DNA of 28,168 nt. Origin: an uncultured Prevotella sp. (GTDB lineage: Bacteria > Bacteroidota > Bacteroidia > Bacteroidales > Bacteroidaceae). Shown piece by piece: positions 6,061 to 13,571 of this stretch. The DNA is taken from assembly GCA_934230115.1 (NCBI GenBank), contig CAKQEI010000032.1, positions 1-28,168 on the forward strand, written 5' to 3'. The translations under genes were made by a program, and so were the position numbers. Positions within the stretch are counted from its first letter, which is position 1. The number at the start of each line of letters is the position of its first letter. The notes under the pieces are model-generated. The model saw only the letters and a program-made list of their open reading frames with translations. It was not told where the DNA came from and did not search any database.

Positions 6061-7338
6061 ATGGAAAGAAAAACGATTTATCTGTGTCTTGCTCATATGA
6101 GTGAGGCTGGTTTGGAACAGAAATACGTGAAGGAGGCTTTCGACACTAATTGGGTGGTGCCGATGGGTCCGAACGTAAATGCTTTCGAGAAAGACTTGGA
6201 GGCTTTTGCCAATAGTAAGAGTGATGGATCTGAGGAGCTTGACAGAAAGGTGGTTTGCTTGAGCGCTGGTACTGCTGCTGTTCACTTGGCTTTGATTGGC
6301 TGTGGCGTTAAGGCTGGTGATGAGGTGCTGGTGCAGAGCTTTACGTTCTGTGCTTCAAGTCATCCTATCACTTATCTTGGTGCCAAGCCTGTGTTCGTAG
6401 GTTCGGAGAACGAAACATGGAACATGGATCCGGCTTTGCTGGAAAAGGCTATTATTGACCGTAAGGAGAAGACGGGCAAGCTGCCTAAGGCTATTGTGCC
6501 AGTGGCTCTGTATGGAATGCCTTACCGCATTGACGAGATTATGGCTATTGCCGACAAGTATGATATTCCTGTGGTGGAAGATGCTGCTGAGGGTATGGGC
6601 TCACGCTTTGACGGACAAGTGTTGGGTACATTCGGCAAGTATGGTGTGCTGTCGTTTAATGGCAACAAGATGATTACTACTTCGGGTGGTGGCGCTTTGA
6701 TTTGCCGTAATGCGGAAGATGCCAACGAGGTGATGTGGTATGCTACACAGGCTCGCGATGCTTATCCTTACTATCAGCATACTGCTATCGGCTACAATTA
6801 TCGTATGTCGAACGTGTGTGCAGGTATTGGTCGCGGTCAGATGACTGTGCTTAACGACCATATTGCTCATCACAAGCATGTGCAGTCGCTTTATGAGGAG
6901 CTTTTGAAGGATGTACCAGGTGTACATATCCATAAGCAGCCTGCCGACAAGCGTTATGATGCCAACTTCTGGCTTTGCGCTGCCACATTGGACAAGGACG
7001 TGAAGATTCAAGGTCAGGAGAACGCCTACAAGGAGGTGATTAAGACTGCTGTGGGAGGTGCCGCTGGTGTAATCCATGCCGTTGATTCTGCTACAACCGA
7101 TTGTCAGCCTAATGAGAACGTAGAGGCATTGCGCGTGTTTATGCTTGGCAAGAAGATAGAGTGTCGTCCGGTATGGAAGCCGATGCACAAGCAGCCAGTA
7201 TATGAGGGTGCTCCAGTATATACCAATGGGGTAGAGGAGGAACTGTTTAAGGTTGGCTTCTGTCTGCCAGCAGGTCCGTATGTTACGGATGAGGACGTGA
7301 AGTATATCGTGGAGAGCATAAAGGAAGCGATTCTTTAA
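6061..7338 (+). CDS. DegT/DnrJ/EryC1/StrS-family PLP aminotransferase (sugar-nucleotide type)
   Basis: The 425-aa protein is a fold-type I PLP enzyme of the family that aminates keto-sugar nucleotides for surface polysaccharides. Visible features are SAGTAAVHLAL at 68-78 (phosphate-binding turn), VVEDAAEGMGS at 171-181 with Asp174 for the pyridine nitrogen, and LSFNGNKMITTSGGGAL at 197-213 with Lys203 as the PLP lysine. The TTSGGG loop resembles EpsN/PglE-like members. The segment around 325-350 (from VKIQGQENAY) is longer than I expect and may be lineage-specific. The gene stands alone, with no glycosyltransferase or acetyltransferase beside it, so the substrate cannot be inferred from context. 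The start at 6061 follows an A/T-rich leader, and a hairpin terminator follows. Confidence 0.88.
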   Translation: MERKTIYLCLAHMSEAGLEQKYVKEAFDTNWVVPMGPNVNAFEKDLEAFANSKSDGSEELDRKVVCLSAGTAAVHLALIGCGVKAGDEVLVQSFTFCASSHPITYLGAKPVFVGSENETWNMDPALLEKAIIDRKEKTGKLPKAIVPVALYGMPYRIDEIMAIADKYDIPVVEDAAEGMGSRFDGQVLGTFGKYGVLSFNGNKMITTSGGGALICRNAEDANEVMWYATQARDAYPYYQHTAIGYNYRMSNVCAGIGRGQMTVLNDHIAHHKHVQSLYEELLKDVPGVHIHKQPADKRYDANFWLCAATLDKDVKIQGQENAYKEVIKTAVGGAAGVIHAVDSATTDCQPNENVEALRVFMLGKKIECRPVWKPMHKQPVYEGAPVYTNGVEEELFKVGFCLPAGPYVTDEDVKYIVESIKEAIL

Positions 7339-7388
7339 AACTTTTTGGGGGCGTGAATGGTCGTTCATTTGTGCCCTCAATAGTATAT

Positions 7389-7424
7389 AAATAGGTGCTC
7401 ATAATTAGTTATGAACACCTATTT
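7389..7424 (+). terminator. Hairpin terminator after the aminotransferase
   Basis: AAATAGGTGCTCATAA (7389-7404) pairs with TTATGAACACCTATTT (7409-7424) across a 4-base loop, a 16-bp stem with one mismatch. The gene ends 51 bases upstream. The flanking A/T would allow action in both directions. Confidence 0.7.
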
Positions 7425-7530
7425 AGCGTAAAATAATAATTGTTAATGAGAAAAATTATTTGCGCAATATGGCAGTTTTGTGCCTTCCTGTTTGTTCCAC
7501 AAAAAAACAAACGATTGTAAATCCTAAATC

Positions 7531-10353
7531 TTGAAGGTTTTGTTGTACGATTATCAGAAGGAGATGCTACGGCAGATTGAGGAGGCGTTTAGAAAGCACC
7601 AGTCTGTGATGGTGCAGATGCCTACTGGAACAGGAAAAACGATACTTCTTGCAGAAGTAGTGAAAAGTGAAAAGGGAAAAGTGAAAAATCCTGATGGAGT
7701 GAAGAGTGAAGAACGAAGAGTGAAGAATCCATGTGTGTGGATTGTGGTGCATCGAAGGGAACTGGTTGAACAGATAAAGGAAACGCTTAATGCTACGCAT
7801 AATGTTGAATGTGAAATGTTAAATGTTAACAAATCAAAGCCATTGGATTCTTCGTTCTTCACTCTTCACTCTTCACTTCCTCAGGATTCTTCACTTACCA
7901 CACGAGTGTTTTCCATTCAGTGGCTATCGAAGCATTATCATAAATTGGAGGAGAAACCTTCGCTCATCATAATTGATGAGGCCCATCATGCTGTGGCGAA
8001 GACCTACAAGGAGGTGATGGATGCCTATCCTGAGGCAAGGAAGTTGGGACTGACTGCTACTCCGTGCCGACTGAACAGACGAGGGTTCACCGATTTGTTT
8101 GACGTGCTGCTGCAGTCGTGGTCGGTGAAGAAATTCATTGCCGACGGGTGGCTCTCGCTTTACGACTATATGTCGATAAGGGAGGACAGCGACGACTGGC
8201 GAGTGGTTAGTTCGCTGAAGAAACGAGGGGCTGATGGCGATTTCTCGCTCAATGAGATGAGCGAGAAACTGAATGTGTTGCCTTCCATAGAACGACTCTG
8301 CGATACTATCCTGCGATATGCTCCCGACAAGAAAGGCATCACCTATGCCATAGACATCGCTCATGCGGAACGTATTGCGCAATACTACAGGGAGCATGGA
8401 CTGAATGCGGTGGCGATAAGCTCGAAGACTCCGCCGGAAGAACGAAAACAGTTAATCGAATGGTTTAAGAACACGAACAGCCATGAATTATCGAATGACT
8501 TAAACACGAATTACCATGAATTATCCACGAATTTAACCACGAATTGCCATGAATTAGAAAGAGATTTGAACACGAATTGCCATGAATTATCCTCGAATTG
8601 CCGTCAATTCAAAATTCAAAATTCAAAAATTCAAAATCGGCTTTGCCGACAATTCAAAACTCAAAATTCTTGCTCAGGCAAGCGTCTCTACGAGCCGAGC
8701 GCAAAACTTAAAATTCTTATTACCGTTGATTTGTTCGGTGAAGGTTTCGACTGTCCCGATGTCGAGTTTATCCAGTTGGCGAGACCCACATTGTCGTTGT
8801 CGAAGTATTTGCAGCAGGTGGGACGTGGAATGCGAGTGTTTGATGGTAAGAAGTATTGCCTGATATTGGATAATGTAGGACTCTACAGGCTCTTTGGACT
8901 GCCCTCGGACGACCGCGACTGGCAAGCTATGTTCGAGGGAAGCATGGCAGGAAAAGGCAGTTTGAGCAGAGAGAAAGTGATGTATGATGTGGCTTATTCC
9001 ATTCGCGACGAAAAGAAGGCTGTCACTTCCGACGCGCGCACTGAGCTGATAACTGTGATGACCCACGAGGGCCAACGCATCGACCTGGATGCGGAATATG
9101 GCTACAGAGTGGTGGACAATGGAGAAGGACTGCATGGTGTGGTGGACAAGGAAGGCAAGGAAGTGCTGCCCTGCCAGTATAGCAAGATTGAGCTGAAAGC
9201 CTACGGAATAGCCCGACTGCATTCGCGACGCAAGATCGACCGCGAGCGACCTTGGATGGACCTGCGCAACGGCATACGCTTCTACAAACAGCCGAGAATA
9301 GAGCGATATGGAAGAATGGAGTTTGCCACCACCGACGGGTTGCGCCTATATCCCAGAGTGAGGACACGACTGATGGACGACAGTTGCTTTGTGTTGAGCA
9401 AAGCGTTGGAGCATGGCATTGACGACGGACTGAGGTTTCGCAATTTCTTTGTGCAGCCATCAGAACCCGACTTACTGTACCGGCTGAAGGAGAAGATTGA
9501 CGACCTGACCATCTGGGAAGACGAGCAAGGCCGATTGGCTTGGCGCCAGGACTGGGACAGCATGTTGCACCCTACGACCACCGAGGAAGTGCAGCAAAAG
9601 CGAAGGGCATGGGAGGAAGACGTAAGGATGATGGAGGAGGAGAAGAAGCTGTACGTAAGGTTTTTCCAACCAGAAATAGAGACCGACTACATCGACGGCA
9701 AGACCCGTTTGGCTGACTATAAGGAACCTGCAAATCTGAGAATCACCAATGTGGCAAAGGGCAACTATCAAGTGTCCTATCGTAAGCACTGGCTGGACAA
9801 ATGGGAGTCGTTGGGCAGTTACGCCAAAATCTATCCACAGGCCTACGGCATAAGAGTGGTGCAGAACCGTGAAGGCAAATACCTCGTGCGCACCGAACTG
9901 TTCAAGCCCTTTGAGTCGCCAGAGCCCACCTATGAGTTTGCCGAGCTGCAAGACAATGCCCTGCTGCACTTCAAGGAGCAAGACGCCGACTATTGGGTGT
10001 GTCTTGAGAACATGCTTTGCTTCACCCGCAAGCCCGAAATTGTAGACATCGGATTCATGCGCTTCCTGAGGATAGGCAGTCTGTATGTGAGGTGTGGCAG
10101 AGACAGCAGGGAAGTCTACCGAAGAGCCGAAATAAGAATGCGAGGCGACATTTGCTTCCTTGGCACAAAGGACGTGTACGTGCGGTCGGCCATCAGTCCA
10201 CGGCATTACTACATACAGCAACGCCATCTGGACGGCAAGCGTTTTGTACTGAGCAACACAAGGAATCCCGACGAAAGCTCAGCATTATATGACATGTACT
10301 ACGACGGGAAGAACCCACCAGTAGTTGAAAGGCGAATGCGCAGGACTGTTTGA
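7531..10353 (+). CDS. SF2 DEAD/DEAH-box helicase with in-frame repeat insertions
   Basis: This 940-aa protein has a complete helicase core: PTGTGKT at 31-37, DEAH at 149-152, LTATP at 174-178, TVDLFGEGFDCPDVEF after the third insert, and QVGRGMR at 429-435. The start is a TTG at 7531; an in-frame TAA lies 6 bases before it, and the first ATG (codon 12) would cut into the N-terminal YDYQKEM motif, so TTG is the better choice. Three blocks of genome-repeat sequence interrupt the core in frame: residues about 45-67, 96-122 and 314-393. All lie between conserved motifs, probably in surface loops. The C-terminal half (about 500-940) is a Bacteroidales extension with one WG-repeat-like segment (GVVDKEGKEVLPCQY). 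The substrate is unknown. The last codons form the left arm of the terminator at 10330-10374. Confidence 0.88.
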   Translation: MKVLLYDYQKEMLRQIEEAFRKHQSVMVQMPTGTGKTILLAEVVKSEKGKVKNPDGVKSEERRVKNPCVWIVVHRRELVEQIKETLNATHNVECEMLNVNKSKPLDSSFFTLHSSLPQDSSLTTRVFSIQWLSKHYHKLEEKPSLIIIDEAHHAVAKTYKEVMDAYPEARKLGLTATPCRLNRRGFTDLFDVLLQSWSVKKFIADGWLSLYDYMSIREDSDDWRVVSSLKKRGADGDFSLNEMSEKLNVLPSIERLCDTILRYAPDKKGITYAIDIAHAERIAQYYREHGLNAVAISSKTPPEERKQLIEWFKNTNSHELSNDLNTNYHELSTNLTTNCHELERDLNTNCHELSSNCRQFKIQNSKIQNRLCRQFKTQNSCSGKRLYEPSAKLKILITVDLFGEGFDCPDVEFIQLARPTLSLSKYLQQVGRGMRVFDGKKYCLILDNVGLYRLFGLPSDDRDWQAMFEGSMAGKGSLSREKVMYDVAYSIRDEKKAVTSDARTELITVMTHEGQRIDLDAEYGYRVVDNGEGLHGVVDKEGKEVLPCQYSKIELKAYGIARLHSRRKIDRERPWMDLRNGIRFYKQPRIERYGRMEFATTDGLRLYPRVRTRLMDDSCFVLSKALEHGIDDGLRFRNFFVQPSEPDLLYRLKEKIDDLTIWEDEQGRLAWRQDWDSMLHPTTTEEVQQKRRAWEEDVRMMEEEKKLYVRFFQPEIETDYIDGKTRLADYKEPANLRITNVAKGNYQVSYRKHWLDKWESLGSYAKIYPQAYGIRVVQNREGKYLVRTELFKPFESPEPTYEFAELQDNALLHFKEQDADYWVCLENMLCFTRKPEIVDIGFMRFLRIGSLYVRCGRDSREVYRRAEIRMRGDICFLGTKDVYVRSAISPRHYYIQQRHLDGKRFVLSNTRNPDESSALYDMYYDGKNPPVVERRMRRTV
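7660..7730 (+). repeat. In-frame purine-rich repeat block 1 in the helicase gene
   Basis: GTGAAAAGTGAAAAG and GTGAAGAGTGAAGAA-type direct repeats encode a Lys/Glu-rich loop (about residues 45-67) between the Walker A helix and the VWIVVHRREL strand. Twenty bases, 7699-7718, recur inverted at 7850-7869. Confidence 0.75.
7801..7900 (+). repeat. In-frame repeat block 2 in the helicase gene
   Basis: The first part (AATGTTGAATGTGAAATG) resembles the AACATTC family found at 25132-25193, in inverted orientation. The second part (TTCTTCACTCTTCACTCTTC) is the inverted form of block 1. Together they encode residues about 91-122, ahead of the strand that precedes the DEAH box. Confidence 0.72.
8470..8601 (+). 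repeat. Four in-frame 33-bp tandem repeats in the helicase gene
   Basis: Units begin at 8470, 8503, 8536 and 8569, each encoding an 11-residue sequence close to NTNCHELSTNL. The DNA unit is built on CACGAATTGCCATGAATTA. Because 33 is a multiple of 3, copy number could change without breaking the frame. Confidence 0.9.
8602..8712 (+). repeat. In-frame ATTCAAAA-type palindromic-core repeats in the helicase gene
   Basis: Runs of AATTCAAAACTCAAAATTC surround two small palindromes, TCGGC-TTT-GCCGA at 8637-8649 and CTTGC-TCAG-GCAAG at 8669-8682, followed by GCGTCTCTACG. The same flank type and a near-identical core (ATCGGC-AAG-GCCGAT) occur between ispE and the Nudix gene at 12447-12640. Confidence 0.82.
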
Positions 10354-10374
10354 GTCTTGCGCATTCGCCTTTTT
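10330..10374 (+). terminator. Intrinsic terminator overlapping the helicase stop codon
   Basis: AGGCGAATGCGCAGGACT (10330-10347) pairs with AGTCTTGCGCATTCGCCT (10353-10370), 18 bp with one G-U, loop GTTTG, then TTTT. The left arm is made of the last helicase codons and the stop lies in the loop and right arm. Confidence 0.9.
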
Positions 10375-10447
10375 GTCTGTAATGGCCTTAACCCCTGTCT
10401 TGACTTCTTTTAGGTTAATGTCTATTAAATAAATTCCTGAATTTTGG

Positions 10448-10455
10448 TAGTTTTG
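10448..10455 (+). promoter_or_regulatory. Possible -7 box for the response regulator gene
   Basis: TAGTTTTG fits TAnnTTTG and lies 63 bases before the ATG at 10518, but I see no TTG at the right distance upstream. Confidence 0.35.
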
Positions 10456-10517
10456 CAATAAGGTTGTAAATTCGTGAGATTTTTAAAGAAACTACTGTAT
10501 AGAATATAATAAAAGCA

Positions 10518-11243
10518 ATGGACAAATTCAAAGTTATAATAGTAGAGGATGTGTTGTTGGAACTGAAGGGCACAGAGGGCATTCTGCGCAACGAGGTGCC
10601 TGAAGCCGAGATTGTGGCAACAGCCGACAGCGAGGAGTCGTTTTGGAGAGAATATGGCAAGGAGCATCCCGACCTCGTGTTGCTCGACCTTGGACTGGGC
10701 GGAAGCACAACCGTAGGCGTGGAGATCTGCCGCAAGCTCAAGAGCGAGAGTCCCGAGGTGAAGGTGCTGATATTCACAGGCGAGATACTCAACGAGCAGC
10801 TATGGGTGGAGGCACTCGACGCAAGATGCGACGGCATAATACTGAAGACGGGCGAACTGCTGACGCGCGACGACGTGAAGAGTGTGATGAACGGCAAGCA
10901 CTTAGTGTTCAACCAGCCAATACTCGAAAAGATAGTAGACAGCTTCTGCCACAACATAAGGGAACAATTGCACAACCGCGAGGCTCTGATAAACTATGAG
11001 ATTGACGAGTATGACGAGCGATTTCTGCGACATCTGGCCTTGGGCTACACCAAGGAGCAAATATCCAATCTCAGAGGAATGCCGTTTGGAGTGAAGAGTC
11101 TTGAGAAGAAGCAGAACGAACTGATACAGAAGCTATTCCCCAATGGCAACGGAGGCATGGGCGTGAATGCCACACGACTTGTGGTAAGGGCTTTTGAGCT
11201 GCACATCCTTAGTCTTGAAAATCTTTGTGCCGACGAGGAGTAG
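10518..11243 (+). CDS. Orphan NarL/LuxR-type response regulator
   Basis: The 241-aa protein has an N-terminal receiver domain with the acidic pair Glu10-Asp11 (IIVEDV), phospho-acceptor Asp57 in LVLLDLGLGG, Thr87 in IFTGE and Lys110 in IILKTGE. The C-terminal region (about 165-235) reads as a LuxR-like helix-turn-helix (FLRHLALGYTKEQISNLRGM, then a KSLEKKQNELIQKLF recognition and support helix). The spacing inside the helix-turn-helix is longer than in standard LuxR members, so DNA binding should be regarded as likely rather than certain. No histidine kinase is adjacent. A 205-aa membrane protein follows after 78 bases on the same strand and may be co-transcribed. Confidence 0.78.
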   Translation: MDKFKVIIVEDVLLELKGTEGILRNEVPEAEIVATADSEESFWREYGKEHPDLVLLDLGLGGSTTVGVEICRKLKSESPEVKVLIFTGEILNEQLWVEALDARCDGIILKTGELLTRDDVKSVMNGKHLVFNQPILEKIVDSFCHNIREQLHNREALINYEIDEYDERFLRHLALGYTKEQISNLRGMPFGVKSLEKKQNELIQKLFPNGNGGMGVNATRLVVRAFELHILSLENLCADEE

Positions 11244-11321
11244 AGTGTTTCTGAGGGGTTCGTCCGGAATAAGAAGTGATAGAATATCCGAAGGGGCTTT
11301 AACAAAAATAGCAGGAATAAT

Positions 11322-11939
11322 ATGAATTGCAGGAAAGCAATATTGCAGGTGTCGTCAGGATTGTCGCTTGTGTTGATAGTGGCTCAGGCCTTGTTGGTTG
11401 TAGGTTCGTGGATACTTACAGCCGCCAAGCCCAACATCCACATGCGCTCCATACTCGGAAGCGACGGCCTGCGCTGGCTGTTCGGCACGTTTGTCGACAA
11501 CATCTGCACGCCCATGCTTGTGTGGATGCTGCTCTTGGGAGTGGCGTTGGGACTGTTGTGGGCGAGCGGTCTGCCGCGTGCTTTGCGCTCGTACAGAAAA
11601 ATAACGGGATATGAGCGCATGGCATTGTTGGTAGTGTTGTGGGAGGTGGTGGCAATAGTTGTTGCCATAGTGCTGCTGGCGTTTGTGCCTCATGCAGTCC
11701 TGCTAAGTGCTTTGGGAACGCTCTTGCCAAGCAGTTTTTCGGCAAGTGCGTTCCCCATGTTCACATTCACACTAAGCATAATTGCCATCACCTACGGAAG
11801 CATAACAGGAGCTTTCCGCTCGGTGGCAGGCATGTTTGTGGCAATGAGCGACGGGGTGGGGGCTTTGTCGCCATTGATGGTGCTCTATGCTATAGGCATG
11901 GAGTTCTACTGTTCGTTGGTGTGGGTCTTCTCGCTTTGA
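11322..11939 (+). CDS. Small multi-pass membrane protein, possibly AbgT-related
   Basis: The 205-aa product is very hydrophobic, with about five membrane segments (roughly residues 6-33, 60-84, 98-125, 128-158 and 180-203). The early segment around ILGSDGLRWLFGTFVDN and the following MLVWMLLLGVALGLLWASGL loosely resemble the start of AbgT-family transporters (about 500 aa), but the protein is less than half that length. I see no signal for catalysis. It follows the orphan response regulator by 78 bases. Its 3' end overlaps the Nudix gene on the opposite strand by 34 bases. Membrane location is secure; the family is a guess. Confidence 0.62.
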   Translation: MNCRKAILQVSSGLSLVLIVAQALLVVGSWILTAAKPNIHMRSILGSDGLRWLFGTFVDNICTPMLVWMLLLGVALGLLWASGLPRALRSYRKITGYERMALLVVLWEVVAIVVAIVLLAFVPHAVLLSALGTLLPSSFSASAFPMFTFTLSIIAITYGSITGAFRSVAGMFVAMSDGVGALSPLMVLYAIGMEFYCSLVWVFSL

Positions 11940-12442
11940 ATGTAAGGCTCCACCACCTTTTTGTATTCCGACTCGAAGTTGGGCGTGAATACATCCTTGC
12001 CTAAATTGCAGGCAATTTCCTCAGCCGACCAGAAGCGTCCACCGTCAAGCTCCGATTCGCTTGGATGGATGCAGCCATCGTAGTGGGCGGCAAACACATT
12101 GACAAATTCCTTTTCACGGTTGCTCTCGAAGATGTAGTGGGTGATGAATGTGGGCGTGAAGTCCTTGATGCCCAATTCCTCGCCCACCTCGCGTCGCAGG
12201 GCATCGGCCACATTCTCGCCATAGTCGACGTGGCCTCCGCAGGCAGTGTCCCATTTACCAGGCTGAATGTCCTTCCATTCGGGACGCTTCTGCAGGTAGA
12301 GCTCGCCCTTGCTATTGATGACGTGCAGGTGAACCACTGGGTGGAGCTTCTTGGAGCCGTTGTGGGCCTCGCCACGAAGAATGCTGCCAATCACGTTGCC
12401 ATCGTTGTCGACAAGGGGAAACAATTCTTTGCTGTTATCCAT
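11906..12442 (-). CDS. Nudix hydrolase
   Basis: The 178-aa protein has a complete Nudix box at 70-92, starting GHVDYGE, with REVGEELGI at 84-92 supplying the metal-binding glutamates. Upstream residues HPVVHLHV and LYLQKRPEWKDIQPGKWD are typical of the YfcD/IPP-isomerase-like branch, which acts on nucleoside diphosphates linked to other moieties. The exact substrate is not readable. The gene is on the minus strand downstream of ispE; the space between them is filled almost entirely by palindromic-core repeats that begin about 5 bases before this ATG, so its ribosome-binding region lies in repeat DNA. The 3' end overlaps the convergent membrane-protein gene by 34 bases. Confidence 0.87.
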   Translation of the reverse strand: MDNSKELFPLVDNDGNVIGSILRGEAHNGSKKLHPVVHLHVINSKGELYLQKRPEWKDIQPGKWDTACGGHVDYGENVADALRREVGEELGIKDFTPTFITHYIFESNREKEFVNVFAAHYDGCIHPSESELDGGRFWSAEEIACNLGKDVFTPNFESEYKKVVEPYIQSEKTHTNEQ

Positions 12443-12446
12443 AATG

Positions 12447-12640
12447 TGAGTTTTGAGTTTTGAATTTTGAGTTTTGAATTATTGCGCGATGCGCAATTTT
12501 GAATTTTGAGTTTTGAGTTATCGGCAAGGCCGATTTTGAGTTATTCAATTTTGAATTCTCAACTCAAAACTCATAATTGAACAATTCAAAATGCGCAAAG
12601 CGCATAATTCAAAACTCAAAACTCAAAATTCAAAATTCAA
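12447..12640. repeat. Palindromic-core AT-rich repeat cluster between ispE and the Nudix gene
   Basis: TTTTGAGTTTTGAATTTTGAG-type repeats on the left and AATTCAAAACTCAAAATTC on the right make the whole stretch a large inverted repeat. Three different GC-rich cores are embedded: ATTGCGC-GAT-GCGCAAT (12481-12497), ATCGGC-AAG-GCCGAT (12520-12534) and ATGCGC-AAA-GCGCAT (12591-12605). The right end supplies the last codons and the stop of ispE. Confidence 0.9.
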
Positions 12641-13475
12641 TAACGAACGTTCTGCAATCGGCAAATGCTTTTTCTGCCTCCTCCTTATCGACCTTCGAAT
12701 TGAAAATACCGAACAGCGAGCTTCCGCTACCGCTCATCTGGGCATAAGTAGCACCAAACGCGTACAGACGTTCCTTTATCTCCTTGAGCTGAGGATGGAA
12801 GCTGAACACACTATCCTCGAAGTCGTTCTTCAGCAAAGACTTCCATTCCTCCACGGGCATAGCCACTACATCGCGACAGCAAACCTCGGGTTGGCAAGGC
12901 TTGATGTGGGAGAATGCCTCCTTGGTGGAAACAGCCACATCGGGCTTCACCACAACGAGGGTGTGCCCCTTGAGGTTATGGTCTGTGATGTTCACAGGCG
13001 AGAGAATCTCGCCGATGCCCTCGGCATAAGCCGGTTCGGCAGAGATGAAGAAGGGGCAGTCGGCACCCAGTCGGGCTGCATAGCTCTCCATAGCGGCATT
13101 GCCGATGTTGATGCGGAACCGCTGGTCGAGCAGACGAATCATGAAGGCAGCATCGCTCGAACCGCCTCCAAGACCAGCCTGCGAGGGAATGTTCTTGTAG
13201 AGATGGGCGTGGACGCGAGGAATGTCGAAGTCGGCAGCTATCATGTTGTAAGCCTTGACGATGAGATTGTCGGCCTCGTTGCATTCCACAGCATTGCCCG
13301 TCACCTTGAGGTCGCAAGCCACGGCAGAGGGAAAATGCTCATCCATAGTCTTAATCTCAAGCGCATCGCATATGGGGACGGGGAAGAAGACAGTCTGCAG
13401 GTTGTGGTAGCCGTCTGGACGGCGCTCCACTACATTAAGTCCGAGGTTGATTTTGGCGCAAGGGAAGATTATCAT
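12630..13475 (-). CDS. ispE: 4-diphosphocytidyl-2-C-methyl-D-erythritol kinase
   Basis: IspE phosphorylates CDP-methylerythritol with ATP in the non-mevalonate isoprenoid pathway, in the cytoplasm. The 281-aa protein starts MIIFPCAKINLGLNV, with the family Lys8 in AKINLGL. It carries the GHMP-kinase ATP loop IPSQAGLGGGSSDAA at 96-110, GADCPFF at 137-143 with Asp139, and the late MSGSGSSLFG glycine motif. Length matches the family. The final residues (VIEF) and stop codon coincide with the ATTGAATTTTGA repeat, so the natural C-terminus may have been altered by repeat insertion. Upstream lies the maeB gene, separated by a strong terminator; no promoter box is evident in the 25 bases between that hairpin and the ATG. 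Confidence 0.95.
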   Translation of the reverse strand: MIIFPCAKINLGLNVVERRPDGYHNLQTVFFPVPICDALEIKTMDEHFPSAVACDLKVTGNAVECNEADNLIVKAYNMIAADFDIPRVHAHLYKNIPSQAGLGGGSSDAAFMIRLLDQRFRINIGNAAMESYAARLGADCPFFISAEPAYAEGIGEILSPVNITDHNLKGHTLVVVKPDVAVSTKEAFSHIKPCQPEVCCRDVVAMPVEEWKSLLKNDFEDSVFSFHPQLKEIKERLYAFGATYAQMSGSGSSLFGIFNSKVDKEEAEKAFADCRTFVIEF

Positions 13476-13500
13476 ATGATGTTGGATTTTTAAGATTATG

Positions 13501-13560
13501 AAAAAACAGAAAAAACATTATGGCAACGCAAGGTTGTTGTAATGTTTTTTCTGTTTTTTT
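13501..13560 (-). terminator. Long symmetric terminator between maeB and ispE
   Basis: AAAAAACAGAAAAAACATTA (13501-13520) is a perfect inverted match of 13540-13559, with an inner GCAAC/GTTGT stem. It begins 12 bases after the maeB stop on the minus strand and leaves a T-rich tail in either direction. Confidence 0.82.
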
Positions 13561-13571
13561 ATGCTATACTA

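Noticed and set aside
6601..7380. 259-codon minus-strand open frame
   Set aside because: It is antisense to the aminotransferase gene, which carries all PLP motifs.
12591..13493. 300-codon plus-strand open frame
   Set aside because: It is antisense to ispE, and its first codons are repeat sequence.
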